64,000 bases of DNA from Seriola aureovittata (GCF_021018895.1 NC_079377.1:13044501-13108500), one strand, 5' to 3'; positions 1-12,039 are shown, counted from the first letter of the stretch. A program made the numbers and translations. Notes: generated by a model from the letters alone, not told the origin.

Positions 1-116
1 AACATTTTATGGAAATTAATGTTTTAAAATTAATTAATCAATCTGTAATAAAATCAGGAATAAATATTTTCTTCTTTAAACTTTGGTGCTCAGTGAATTT
101 CTTCCTCTCTTTGCAG
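1..116 (+). other. nkx2.3: nkx2.3 intron 1, 3' end
   Basis: AT-rich sequence ending in a pyrimidine tract and the acceptor cttcctctctttgcag, with AG at 115-116. It precedes the homeobox exon. NK2 genes usually have two coding exons, so the first (TN/eh1 motif) exon should lie left of the window. Confidence 0.8.
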
Positions 117-763
117 ACAGCTGCGGTGTGCTGCGCGGTGAGTGTGAGGATCTAGATTCGGAGAAACCCGCCACCAAGCAGCAGAGGACCAGGAGGAAAC
201 CCCGCGTCCTCTTCTCCCAGGCTCAGGTGTTCGAGCTGGAGCGGCGCTTCAAGCAGCAGCGTTACCTCTCCGCCCCGGAGAGAGAGCACCTGGCCAGCTC
301 CCTCAAACTCACCTCCACCCAGGTCAAGATCTGGTTCCAGAACAGGAGGTACAAATGTAAGAGGCAGCGGCAGGACAAGACTCTGGAGATGGCGGGTCAT
401 CACCATCACCACCACCACCACCCACCACCGCCGCCCAGGAGGGTGGCTGTGCCAGTGCTGGTCCGGGACGGGAGGCCTTGTCTGACTGGATCCCAGAACT
501 ATAACACCTCGTACACAGTCGGAGCTCCAAACCCGTACAGCTACAACGGGTATCCAGCCTACAGCTACAACAGCTCGGTGTATTCTAACACTTACTCCTG
601 TACTTACTCTAGTTTACCTGCTTTGCCGCCCAGCAACACCACCGCTAACGCTTTCATGAACATGAATTTAGGAAACCTTGGCGCACAGACGCAAAGCCAG
701 GCTCCCCAAGGATCAGTGGTCACACCCTGCCAAGGAACTCTGCAGGGCATCCGGGCATGGTAG
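117..763 (+). CDS. nkx2.3: NK2 homeobox 3 (nkx2.3), last coding exon, partial gene
   Basis: A nuclear homeodomain transcription factor; in vertebrates NKX2-3 acts in pharyngeal endoderm, gut mesenchyme and spleen/vascular development (family knowledge). The exon starts in phase 1 after the acceptor at 115-116 and codes for about 214 residues to TAG at 761-763. The 60-residue homeodomain is at 191-370 and has the NK2 signature [13 protein letters not shown], including the class-defining Tyr54. It is followed by a run of eight His and five Pro (about 398-436), the NK2-specific domain [15 protein letters not shown] (437-481), a Tyr/Asn/Ser-rich region, and the C-terminus GTLQGIRAW typical of NKX2-3/2-5. 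NKX2-5 is possible from protein sequence alone, but linkage to slc25a28, pyroxd2 and loxl4 argues for nkx2.3. The N-terminal exon is outside the window. Confidence 0.9.
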
Positions 764-1085
764 CGTAGCCATCATATAAGGTCACAACTGAGAGAGACTA
801 ATGGGAATAGATGGCGGAATAGACTCAAACATGAAAATCCGATCAAACGGTGCGAGGATAGCACAATTTATAACTGTAACACATAACAGAAAATACAGAC
901 CAGGTGGCTGGAACTCAAGGCAGGCCTATGAGGAAACCCTGACCCGCTGACTGAGAGACATACTGTAGCCTACATATTAACTACAGTGTGCGCATTTTTC
1001 TCTGCGCCACAGTGTAGGAAACTTTTAAATCTGAATGTTGTCGATGAGCAAAGACTGTGTGTAATGTGGCCTGTTGTGGTTCAAA

Positions 1086-1091
1086 AATAAA
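1086..1091 (+). terminator. nkx2.3: Candidate poly(A) signal of nkx2.3
   Basis: AATAAA about 320 bp after the stop codon, in an A-rich stretch. It is the first canonical hexamer downstream, so a short 3' UTR is likely. There is no transcript support. Confidence 0.5.
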
Positions 1092-1381
1092 GAAAAGGGA
1101 AATGGTATGGACATTTTCATAAACACACACATGTTTTCATGCATACAGTATAGCCCACAATGAATTTATTATTGGCCTCATCCAATTAGATCCCCGAAGA
1201 ATGCACTGCGAATGACAAAATGGACCACAATGACCAGATAATGCAGTCTTATTAAGTATTATGATTTTTTTGTGTTTGACCAGTAGCTTTTTTTTTTTTA
1301 CTCAAAAACAGCTTTTTAGAAAATGATCAATAATGATGAAATTAAATGATACAAGTGACTGCATTGTACTGTGCTTTCTCT

Positions 1382-1384
<3 letters not shown>

Positions 1385-1437
<53 letters not shown>
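1385..1437. repeat. (TG)n microsatellite
   Basis: Uninterrupted TG dinucleotides over 53 bp, preceded by a short CT tract. The long Cys-Val or Thr-His reading frames here are only translations of this repeat. Confidence 0.95.
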
Positions 1438-1440
<3 letters not shown>

Positions 1441-2460
1441 AGCTCACCAAAACATAAAGACATACAGAACCTAAACAAATACAGTGCAAATGAATGCAAA
1501 AATACACTTTTCTATGCTCAGTGCAACGTTTCTGACCTTGTCTGGAAACTCGCCCTATTATCCCAACGTTCATATGAATGTGGAAACTGAAATAAATGAA
1601 TGTTGAGTTAGGTTTATTCCTCAAGCATGTAGTTTGTCATCTTCTCAAATCTCTTTCTCAAGCCTAGAAAGTTTTTTTTTCCTTGTGAGAGAGCTTGTAG
1701 GAGACTTTGGTCTGAGACAAGAACCAGAAACAGAGAGAATTTAGAGGCGAGCTAATGTCCGGTCAGGATTCACAGATGGACATTAACCAGACAGCCAGCA
1801 TCCTCGGGACCCACAGAGCGAATAAACTCACAGAGCTCTGGATGATAAATATCGATGGAAAATGTTCTCTTGGTTGATGGATGATCCTGAAATATATATT
1901 TTAAAATAAAATATGACAGTAAATGCTACTATGCTCCAAATAATAATAATTAGCTAATAATGATAAAAATCTGGTAATTTCAGTAAATAAGTACAAGTAA
2001 CTTTATAATAATTGTATCATAATTTTATAATTATCCACATTTTTAGTCACTCACTCTTGGGCGCGCAAACACACACACACACACACACCGCTGAATGGAG
2101 ATGGACTTAAACACCTTCACCTCCCAGACATGGTCGAATACGCAGACACTATTAATGGAGATGAATGGCAACGTAAAGCGAGTGTTTGTCTCCTCTGATA
2201 GCTCCACTGGCCACTTCCCCTGACTACTGCACTGCCGGTAGGACATACCTGGTGTCAGCTCTAAGTGCTGCACAGTCACAAGTGTAAATAGAGCTGGCGA
2301 CAGGACGGCGATGCCTGAGGACGCGGCCCGGCCACGGCTGCTCTGACAGGCGCTGCGATCGCTATCTCGTGCTTCCAAAGATAGCAGCTCGGCTCATCGC
2401 AGCGCAGGGCGCGGAGTTTCCCAAAACAGAGTCTCCAATGGCAACCACTCAAGTAGCTCA

Positions 2461-2493
<33 letters not shown>

Positions 2494-4617
2494 GGGGCCC
2501 AAATATAGAGAAGGAGAAAAGTGCGCGGAGAAGCTGGAGTAAACGCTCTCCCATTAGGTGGCCCTTCAAGTAACGTCCCGGCCGCACAACATGGCATCGG
2601 ATGCTTATGGAAAAGTTTTGTTTTTTTCAGAGCTGCAGCCAATTTATCTCTGATTTGACCGTGTAGCTATATTACCATAACATTATCATAACTCAATGTA
2701 AAAAGCATCAAAGCGTTACATTTAGACACAAAACATTTTAACTGGAATTGCGGCAAAATGAATTAGCAGTGGTTTAAGGACAGAGTTAACCATAGAGTAA
2801 CGCTTTATAGATAAAACTGACTTGACTTGAGTGTGGAAGCAGCTGATGCATAAAGATTTAAAGGTTTTTCTTTTGTGTGTAGCAGAAAGGTATTTCTTTT
2901 CTGGCATCACCTTTGCCATAGAAATCCATTTTCAGTAATAGCTGACTGTATAGATTTTCGTGAATGCGCTGCAGAGTTTTAGTGTCTGATCCAGAGTCTG
3001 TGTGTGGGAAACTACTTAGCAGGCAAAAGAGGGAGAGTTTGAAAATATGTGCGTATTAGGAGTGGGATTATAAATCAGGCATGTTGTCTGGAACTGTGAG
3101 CGAGTGGGTAAATGAAAGGCTGCTTCATTCAGAAACCAACAGTAACACTATTTGTTATATAGCAAGCATGTTAATGATTAATAGACTAAATTCCCCCACG
3201 GTTTTTCTGAATAAAAATGTTACATTTGTAATTATGGCGATGACATGTCGTGGTCTGAACACATGTTGAGTGTGCTACTACTTCCACACACTCGCATCCA
3301 GCTATAGCTTTGAAACCCCTGGAGCTGTGCAGCGCTCTGTGGCGAGCAGAGACATTTCTGTGTTTAGTCAAAAGAAGAAAACAAAACAACACGGAGGAGG
3401 CAGATCACCGCGTCTGTCATCACGTCTCCTAGCTGAGGGATAGGCCTGCTGATTGTGTAATGCGCGTGCTGGTGTGTGTGTGAGAGAGAGAGAGATAGGG
3501 CGAGAGAGTAGTGGGAAGGGGTGGGAGGGGGAGGGGGGGTTCTATAGTTGCCATCTTTACTTATTACCTACCTCTTAACTTTGGAAACCATGCATGGTGA
3601 CCACACGGCGGCGCTCCTCACCTGTCTGAGCAACAGGAGTGGCACTCGCTTTTCATAATAACATTCTCCCTTAATCTTAGTCACTCAGCGAAATTTCTGT
3701 TATGGGTTTTGTTAACAATCATAATGTTTAATGGCACCATGGCGTCCACAATCTTGGGCTAAAAACTTCCATAATTTTCTGCATAAAGAGGAAGAATTGG
3801 TAAAATTCATGAATATGAAGAATAAGACGTTAACCTCTGTTAAGATTCAGGGGACTGGAGCAAATTTAGACATTTTATATTAGGATGGGCCTGTCAAAGT
3901 ACAGTAGATTAATTAAACCACAAATGTAATTGTTGGTTGCAGCATTGTGGGGGGATTTAAAAAAAACAAAAAAAAAACATGTTCTCACTAATCTGCGTTT
4001 TACGCACGCTGTGCGAACTTTACGCATCTGATTTTCTTACCACAATTTACAAATAATAAATACCTGGTAAACACACAGAGGCTGAAACGGCTCCATTTTG
4101 CAAGAATACTCGTCTCGCTGTCCAATTCCTGTCTTATATTGACGGCAATATTGAATAATGTTTGCTCAACTGGGTCTAATTTCTCTACTTCTCCAGAGAA
4201 CATAAAAAATCTCCAAATGCAGCTACAAAGAGCTACTAACTCCCTTTAAAACAATAATTCATTATGTCCGTAACGTAAGATAATAAAAATCCCATTATGG
4301 TGAAAAATCACTGTACCTCGTCCTGAGTTAGACACCAGGATGAAGCTGGGCGGTGCGAAGGAGGGACCAGGAAAGAAAAAAGAGCCTATCACATGTTGAC
4401 TGGAGCTGCTGCTGCTGTAATACTCTTGTCAGCTCTTGATATAGGCTGTTCATTAACAGACCGAAGTTTGTTCACCACAATTAACGGAGAACAATTAAAG
4501 AGAGCGGTGAAAAGATCGAATCAGTAAGGACGGTTTGCTTTCGAGCAGCTCATCTCTTGATGCCTCCAGATAAATCGCATGCGGGGGTGAGGAACTTTCC
4601 GTGCTTTTATTTTCATC
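1438..4617. other. nkx2.3-nkx3.3 intergenic region
   Basis: No exon supported. It contains a (CA)10 tract (2069-2088), a CpG-rich patch (about 2297-2414), a 30-bp A run (2462-2491), a GA-rich and then G-rich tract (about 3480-3540), and AT-rich sequence. The last 250 bp before 4618 should include the nkx3.3 promoter and 5' UTR, but I see no unambiguous TATA box. Confidence 0.6.
2297..2491. promoter_or_regulatory. CpG-rich patch and A30 tract between the NK genes
   Basis: About 16 CpG dinucleotides occur within 120 bp (2297-2414), in sequence otherwise poor in CpG. NK2-like core ccactcaagtag follows near 2442, then 30 consecutive A. A regulatory role is inferred from composition and from the position between two developmental homeobox genes. 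Confidence 0.35.
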
Positions 4618-6114
4618 ATGACATTAAGTTTTTCGCCCTTCTCCATTAAAGACATCCTCACCGGAGGTGATGCCCGGGGGAAGTCCGGTAGCAAGAGTAC
4701 AGAGGCGCTCTGCGCACCAAAGCGCAACATCTGCACCGAGCACGATGGCACCAGAGTCCCTGATCTGTCTCTCCAAGACGCGGAGGAGAACCGCATCCAG
4801 CCGGAGAGGCTTCCTCCCGATCTCAGGCTGTCTTTAGGAAACCTCCGATCTGACACCTACAGCGAGGAGGCCACAGGAGAGGAAACTGAGCTCAGACAAG
4901 GTGAGGACTTTTATTCAACTCGGCAGTATGGAACTGTAAAGATTCGGTGGCTTTACACCTATGACAATAAGCGACGGTTTTGTGAATTTACAGTCGGCTA
5001 TATTTGTACAAAATGGAATCTTGAAATAAGATCGATAAAGTAACATCATTTAATTAAACACAAAAACACAATTAAAAATTTGCTTGGAAACTGGATGCAT
5101 TCGTCCCACCAAAGTGGCATTTTTGAAAAATAAAAAATATGGTTTTAATTCACAACAGACGACATTAGATATTTCAGCAGTATTTGCTGATTCATTTTCT
5201 TCCTACAAAAACAAAAACAAAAAAGCATTAAAGTTCGTTGTATAAATCCAGAGATCTGAATTGGGGCATATTTGGATCAGAGAAAGAAGACCGAGGCCAG
5301 TTATACCATATATGTCACTTTTTTTTCTTTTTTTGCTGCGTCAGATTTTGCTTTTTGTTATTTGAACGAAGTCGTCAGTGTCTGGAAAGCAACACCATGA
5401 TGGCAAAAAGTTTTTTGAGTTGTGCCTTATCATTTATTTCATAATGTCCTCTGACTCTCTGATAGTGTGAAAGGGATAGAAGAGGAAAACCTCACATCAG
5501 CATCATGCTGAAGTGACCTCTCAGCCAGCAGCTGACCTTGCCTGAGACAACACACACATTTACTGTCGTCACACACTGTTATTGTCTTTCCTATAGGCGC
5601 TGCAGACCAGCAACTACAGTGTGTGGAGCTGGATAAACGGCAGAAACAGACGGCGGAGACAGAGGATGAGGGATGTCATGACAGCGGGGGAACGGTCAGC
5701 TGTTCATCCGATGAGCAGCAGTCCAGGCCCGGTACCAAGAAGCGCTCCAGGGCGGCCTTCTCTCACGCACAGGTCTACGAGCTGGAGCGCCGCTTCAACG
5801 CGCAGCGATATCTTTCAGGCCCCGAGCGGGCCGATCTGGCGGGAGCTCTGAAACTCACAGAGACTCAGGTAAAAATCTGGTTCCAGAACCGGAGGTATAA
5901 AACTAAACGGCGGCAGATGGCGGCGTGCAGCTCACCAAGGAAAGTAGCAGTCCAAGTGCTGGTGAGGGAAAATCAAAAGCAGTACCCTCACGCGAGTGGA
6001 ATACACATCCCGGTGACTGTGCCACTGTACCAGGCTTACCAGTTCCACCCTTACCTGCACTACTGCTGCCAGCCGTGGAGCATGAACAGCATGTCGTGTG
6101 GAGGGATGCTCTGA
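4618..6114 (+). CDS. nkx3.3: NK3 homeobox protein (nkx3.3), complete, two exons
   Basis: A nuclear homeodomain transcription factor of the NK3/bagpipe class. Exons are 4618-4900 (donor CAAG|GTGAGG) and 5597-6114 (acceptor ctttcctatag); they join in phase 1 to give 266 residues. The start is the first in-frame ATG. It is immediately followed by the eh1/TN-type repressor motif [10 protein letters not shown] (residues 5-14), which in NK proteins recruits Groucho/TLE (family knowledge). The homeodomain (residues 142-201, nt 5737-5916) carries [14 protein letters not shown] with Tyr54. It is followed by [15 protein letters not shown], the NK3 counterpart of the NK2-specific domain. NKX3-2 is the closest alternative, but linkage to nkx2.3 favours nkx3.3, a gene kept in fish and absent from mammals. 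This mirrors human NKX2-6/NKX3-1 pairing. Confidence 0.86.
4901..5596 (+). other. nkx3.3: nkx3.3 intron 1
   Basis: A 696-bp intron with GTGAGG donor and CTATAG acceptor. It is AT-rich with poly-T tracts, and no internal exon is seen. Confidence 0.85.
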
Positions 6115-6362
6115 AGCGCTCTCTGAACTGTGGACAGTCAGTGGCTTCAACAAGTGTCACAAGGTGTCTGCAGCGTCTGTTCAGTCGGTGATGCTGCACC
6201 ACATGGGACGTTTTGGTGCAAAGACACATTTCTGTAGCCTTTTCTTTCAGACTGGTTGAGACTTCAAAGTTTTCTTTTTCAAATAATTTAACTGATTTTC
6301 AATTGTGGTTATTGCTTGTCTCATAGAAAGTCAGTTTGCCATTTTTGTTCCCTTTTTAAGAA

Positions 6363-6368
6363 AATAAA
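6363..6368 (+). terminator. nkx3.3: Candidate poly(A) signal of nkx3.3
   Basis: AATAAA 249 bp past the TGA stop in A-rich sequence; first canonical hexamer downstream of the gene. Confidence 0.5.
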
Positions 6369-7661
6369 ATCAGAACTTGGATATTCATGGTTCATAAAAT
6401 GCTATGGTTTGTCACCATGACTAGTTAAATTTAGATCCAGGCCTTTGGAAGTTGTTATAAAGGTAAAACTAAAATATTTATATATCATATATATGATGTA
6501 TCCTAACATTTTGTGCTGTGAACATTAGTGTGGGCATATTGTGAAGCTCTTTTCAGACTGATTGGATTATTTCTGTGTGAAGAAATCTTTCAAATTTAAG
6601 GCAAGATTTGAATGTGGTCATTATTTTCTAACGATTTACTAGAAAATAATAATAATTTAAAAAGTTACAACTTTGGTCTGCTGGGCCATGTTCTCATTAT
6701 CGTACCTTCTATTTTATGTAATATTTGATCTATGTAATTACATAATATATATATTGGGGGATGGGGGTGTCAGAAAAAAAGGGGAAGGTTACTCTGACAT
6801 AGCTGGGAGGGTTTTTTTTTTTGTTTTGTTTTTTTTAAATCACCTCAGATTTATATTTTAGCATTCCCTTGTAGGAGTAATAGAAAAATACAGTTTCAAT
6901 TATAAAAAGAGAAATTTAAGATTTAATTCCCCTCCCACAGTGATTGTTGTACAGTCCTCAAATATCACAATACTGAGAAAAAAAAAGTCTAAAAGTGGCA
7001 GTGTGTAATCTAAATTATATCCTACAGTTAAATGTACTAAACAAACAAAAATGTGTGCTCTGCATTCATTAGCGTAGTTAAATTAAATTGGTGAATTTAT
7101 AGATACAGTATACTTGAATGAACTCCAGTGGGTCTGAGAGCATGTAGCTGTATGTTGTTAAACATCTACAAATTATTTACAGAATATATGAGTGTAAATA
7201 TACTAATTCAGGTCTCTTAATTCTCATAAACGGCTCCTGACAAGGCGCTTCAAGAGCCCATACAATGATCTATAGTTGCTTTTTCCCCCTTCTTAGTGAC
7301 TGCCAGTGACAGTCCATTTTAAGCAACCCGGCAGAGCAGAAAGGAATCCTGAATTTATACAAACCCAACAAGAGAAAGTAGCTTTTCTCCATGTGCGAGA
7401 AGTATGACCGAGACTCTGACGTTTTTAGTAGGTATTTATTTTATGTATGGGACATCTTTATTGATCACAAAACTCAACGCGACACCTCAAGTAAAGAACA
7501 CATTCTCTATATGAGGTTTTATGGAGCTTTATAAGCTTTCGGAGAGTCTGTCTCTTTGTGTACTTGTTCTCTTTTACACACAATGCTAAAGTGACAGATT
7601 AAGAAACAGCCGGGTCGGGCTCAGAAAGCATGAAAATATCATTTACTTTATACTCTTTAAA

Positions 7662-7732
<71 letters not shown>

Positions 7733-9185
7733 TTTGTGTGGAAAGGGACATGTGGTCATGCATCACACATCATACAAAGAAATGCAGACAACAGCAAACT
7801 GATTAACTACTTAAAAAGATTTACTGACTCACCCAAATGATATTTAGAAGGTGAATGTTCACAGTTTTGTTTTTTTTTGTTTTTGTTTTTTTTGTTTTTT
7901 TTTTTTAAAAGGTGTGGTTTCCCCCCCCTGTGTGTGTGAAGAGTTCTGTGTAGGCCTACTCTCTAGTGTGTGCTGCATGAGTCATAGACGGCAAATAGAC
8001 CGTGGAGATGTTGCACCATCCAGCTGGCCTGCACAAGACAGCACGCATTAATCATACCTTACTGAAAAGACTGCGCCCTCATCCCAAAGTAAAAAAACAC
8101 AATAGCCACACTTGATAGGAAAATAAAAACATAATTCTTAAACGAGGTGACTAGTGCTTTGGCAGGGTTCTTAACTGATTGTACTCACCAGCCAGTTGGC
8201 ACTCACTGCCAGAATTGTGTGGCATAAATGGAGCCTGCCCTGACTGATGCACTACAGATCAACAGATAAAAAGAAGACCTGTATGTGGTTAGGAATCTAA
8301 AAGAAATACCTACACTGTACTTGTGTAGCATGTTCAGTGATTTCACTTTCACGCTGCAGTGTCAACATGTGCAAAATGTTTGCCAGTATTTGTCTAAAGC
8401 AAGGTAGGTATGTCCGTATGAGCCTAGCAAATATTATCATTGCAATATAACAACATTAAAGAGGCCGTGACATCAAAGAAATGTCATCTAAAATAGGTAC
8501 TTCAACTTCCCATTTCCCACAACAAGCTCCTTTGGCCGACAGGATCCCCCTGTGCCATACTCTGGCACCAACCCAGACCTCATTTATCTCTCACATCAAA
8601 ACACCACTTCAAGCTGTCCTAAGTGGTTGGCATTGTGCACAACAGGTTTGTGGGCGGAAGAACTTACACATCTCCTCTTTACTGTCTGACTGTAAGTTAA
8701 GCAGGGCACAATTAAGTCTGATTATTTTTCATTTACTCAGGGTATATTTTATTCTATTCAAAACTTAGACGACTGAGACTCTGCAACATAAAAGGCCATT
8801 GCGTTGTGGCTCCGAAGTATGCCACTTTCTATGAGCTCTCATTATTCACATTGTGCTGGTGAATGGTTGCTCTTGTCATTGCCGTCTACCGTGACTAGAT
8901 AAGAATTTTTCTTTCCCTGCACCCAGTCTGTGATGTCACATTGATGTAAATTTCCATAGAGAACAAAGAAAGACACTGAAAAGGAAAAGTGAGCGTAATA
9001 CAACCCAAGATGATGTAGATTGCTATGGACCTCATTCAGAAGTGAAGTTGTTCTTTGGGACACTTGGCTGACACCTGACAGCAGGACTTCCCCTTGTATT
9101 TAGGTAAACGATGACAAATTAGGTTTTATTTTTGGCCAATGGGGCCAGAAACACAAGCAGTCACACAATCACGGAAGTAAGGACA
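6369..9185. other. Non-coding region 3' of nkx3.3
   Basis: No convincing exon. It is AT-rich to about 7200 and includes the perfect palindrome ATCATATATATGAT (6484-6497). About 7200-7450 and 8460-8720 are less repetitive and could be conserved non-coding sequence, but that cannot be judged without alignment. Poly-T/poly-C stretches lie at about 7866-7928. Confidence 0.5.
7663..7729. repeat. (GT)n microsatellite
   Basis: Uninterrupted GT repeat of about 67 bp ending in GTTTGTTTGTG. Confidence 0.95.
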
Positions 9186-9189
9186 AGGA

Positions 9190-9765
9190 CTGAAAAGGGG
9201 GATATTTCTACGAAGGAGGACCGACACAAACTTTATTCTTGTTTCCTTGTGTGTGTAATGACTGAATTAAGCAATCCAAACACAAATGTGACTACATGCG
9301 TCACTACGGACAGTTACCCCACAAACACCAACAGTGCCGACACAGAACAAACATCAGTAATAATGTAAAATGACAAGCACAGGTATTTGTAAAATATAAT
9401 GAAGCGGCTTATTTCTCGTACGCTCGCAATCTTCAAATCATATTTCAAAAGCACAACTCTAACAATGCAAACAGGTTACAGGCTACCTCACCAACCGCAT
9501 GGCTACAGCATGCAACAGCTCCGTAGACAACTGGTGTGGTTAGCATTGCAAAGGGGTTAGCTTAAGATGGCTAGCTTAATTTTCCTCAGACAGGCTAATT
9601 TACTTCAATACTCCGTAATACACAAACATACTGCAAAACATCTCGCTGAGCATGTACACACATTCAATCTAACACACAAAAATGAACCATTATCATGAGG
9701 GGACTCATACCTGAGAAGGGGGATATTTCTATGAAAGATAACGAACGCAAATTTTTCTTCAGCTA
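9190..9765. repeat. Pair of diverged direct repeats about 520 bp apart
   Basis: Copy A (from 9190) and copy B (from 9711) share the 16-mer aagggggatatttcta (9195-9210 and 9716-9731) within about 50 bp of weaker similarity. The sequence between contains tracts such as gctagcttaat. It may be the ends of a degraded element or a local duplication; the family is not recognised. Confidence 0.45.
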
Positions 9766-11340
9766 TTGTGTTTACGTTCCCTCTGTTGGAGCCCTCCGGT
9801 TTCTACTTCTACTCTTAGCACCGCTGGTGTTAGGTTGACATTAACATGAGATATGAGAAAACATAAGCTGCTGCAACTGACAATAACAAACAAGATATAA
9901 TATAACATGAAAATGCTCAAATATTAGAACATGAAAATGTGTTTCGTTCAAATGTCACTGTACTAGTGGATCTAGCTCAACACTAGGAATGCACGTTATT
10001 CCATCCGTCACATCAACAGCTTGGAGAAAATGTGTTCATTCACAACACTACACGACACTACACTACAGTAAAGTATGTTAGGTCACAGTTGAACAAGAAT
10101 ATTCAAAACAAACAGGTTCTGTTTTCTGCTTTTCTTTCGTTTGGTTAACCTACGAGGCCTTGTCTTCTCAGCAACTGTGAGTGCATTTTTGCTATTACAG
10201 ACAGGAATCATGACCAAAAACTATGAAATTAAAACCCAAGCTGTAATAACCCAGATTTTTTTGTGTGTGACCACTATAAAGGAAGCAGTGAGTGAGTGAA
10301 CCAGGGAGGGATTTCAGACACAGCCTTAGTCTCACAACTGAGGAACTAGCTTGGTTGCTTTGCTCCATTCATCCATAAGACAATCACAGCACTAAAACTC
10401 ATTGCTGACACAAAGGGCGACATACCAAAATATGAAACTCTGTCTGTGACTTTATCACTGTATCACTTACAGCCATGTCAGTTCTTTAACTGCCTTTCTG
10501 GTGGGGAATGTGCTCCAGCCAGTAGGCTGCTGAGCCATCAAGCTTTACTGTATGTATAAATGTGTAATGCTCAAGTATGTTAACATTTTGAGTTGTGCTT
10601 TATTTATGCGCCTCCCCATGAATAGGCTCATAAAGCAGAGGGAGTGAGAGAATGAAAGGAGCCAGACAGAAGAACATGCTCATCTGCCTCTTTGAACAAT
10701 CATCAGCACCGGCTTCCACGGCTGAACAAAGCTTTAAATGGCAGATCTCAATGGGACTCATTAATGCCAGTGGTAACAGGTAATTTCCTTTTGAACTTTA
10801 TGTTGCTGTGGATTCCTCAACTGGGAGGAATGCGCTGAGGGTGGGGCTGATCTACAGTGAGCAACACAGGAATGACGCTCCTCACCTAATCCATGTTTGG
10901 CTGCACTTTTCAGATACAGATCTATTGACAGAGAATTCTCACAGGGCTCCTGAGCAGCAATTACATATGCATTTCCGATGCGCCTATTGTAGCAGGAATC
11001 ATTTTCTCAAGAGCCTTGTTGATTTAAACAATATCATATTCACTTAACGGCTCCTGGCACTGAGACATCTGGGTAACATGAGTGGATTTACAGTTTGCAC
11101 AAAAGCGAAACTGGGAGAGGCTTCCCTCTCAAAATGATGCAGATCCTGCCAATTGTTGATTGTAGTATAAGAAACAACTATCACAACCGCTAAGTGTTTT
11201 TGCTTTGGGAGAAAAGTGGTGTGTGTTTTGCTGCCGTTAATGCGTTGGCCCTCAGCAGACAGGGCAGGAATCAGGAAGGAGAGAGGTCATGGTTAATACC
11301 TCTGTTTAAAGACAGATCTGCTTCCCTTTGACCTGGTCTC
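9766..11340. other. Non-coding region, possible conserved block near 10620-11060
   Basis: No gene supported. The part from about 10620 to 11060 is of mixed composition without repeats and contains an octamer-like site ttacatatgcatttcc (about 10962). This is compatible with a conserved developmental enhancer of the nkx locus, but there is only compositional evidence. Confidence 0.35.
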
Positions 11341-11341
11341 T

Positions 11342-11374
11342 CACACACACAGACACAGACACACAGACACACAG

Positions 11375-11440
<66 letters not shown>
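11342..11440. repeat. (CA)n microsatellite with CAGA interruptions
   Basis: About 100 bp of CA repeat interrupted by several CAGACA units in its first half. Confidence 0.95.
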
Positions 11441-11442
<2 letters not shown>

Positions 11443-11800
11443 CAAATAATCCCACCCAGAGGACTCTTCGGGCTTGTTCCAGAAACTATTAGCAGATAGC
11501 ATCAGTGCATGTAGGAATGTAAACATTTACAGTAAAGCTATAAGACATCAACTCCCCCTGGGGGAGACACATCCATCACATGGCAACCACATCAGCTCTC
11601 AAAAGCCCCCCTGATTTCAAAAGGAATTAGACATCACACCTTTGCGCACAATTTGACCCGTTCCATATAATCAGCTCACATTGTTCTGTTTGACGTGTTG
11701 GTAAGTTCACTGTTGTGTGATCACGCTGCTGTTGATTTCATACAAACGCTCTGCTACCAAAGTCAATAATTTTAAGCTGAGCGGAGTAGAGAGCACCCAG

Positions 11801-11880
11801 CAGTCAGCATGGCCTAGTGGTCATAGTACTGCGCATGTAAAGAAATGCAGTGATCCCAGGTCTGTGTTTGTCAGGAGCAG
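11801..11880 (+). mobile_element. Possible tRNA-derived SINE fragment
   Basis: The sequence catggcctagtggtcatag resembles a tRNA-type polymerase III A box (TGGCNNAGTGG) and is followed about 35 bp later by a degenerate B-box-like stretch around tgatcccaggtctg. Acceptor-stem pairing is absent, so this is not a tRNA gene. The SINE assignment is from motif resemblance only. Confidence 0.35.
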
Positions 11881-11986
11881 GGGCAGGGGTCGTGACGAGG
11901 ATTAGAAAGGACAGAAAGATGAGCCCACCCAGAACTTATAAAGACCAGGCTCATTTTTAAGGAAGTAGCACAGGTCTAGTCCACAT

Positions 11987-11987
<1 letters not shown>

Positions 11988-12037
<50 letters not shown>
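11988..12037. repeat. (GT)n microsatellite
   Basis: Pure GT repeat of 50 bp. Confidence 0.95.

Positions 12038-12039
<2 letters not shown>

Noticed and set aside
152..530. Minus-strand open frames opposite the nkx2.3 homeobox
   Set aside because: They are shadows of the GC-rich coding strand and the His/Pro repeat, with no family similarity.
1302..1624. Frames with Cys-Val or Thr-His runs, also at 11341, 12000, 13205, 16537, 48237 and 59478
   Set aside because: These are translations of GT/CA microsatellites.
2043..2642. Three overlapping minus-strand frames with a Phe run
   Set aside because: The Phe run is the A30 homopolymer; no splice structure or similarity.
5621..6229. Other frames over nkx3.3 exon 2
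   Set aside because: The homeodomain frame is clear; the rest are shadows.
11801..11880. tRNA gene
   Set aside because: An A-box-like motif is present but acceptor and T stems do not pair; kept only as a SINE candidate.
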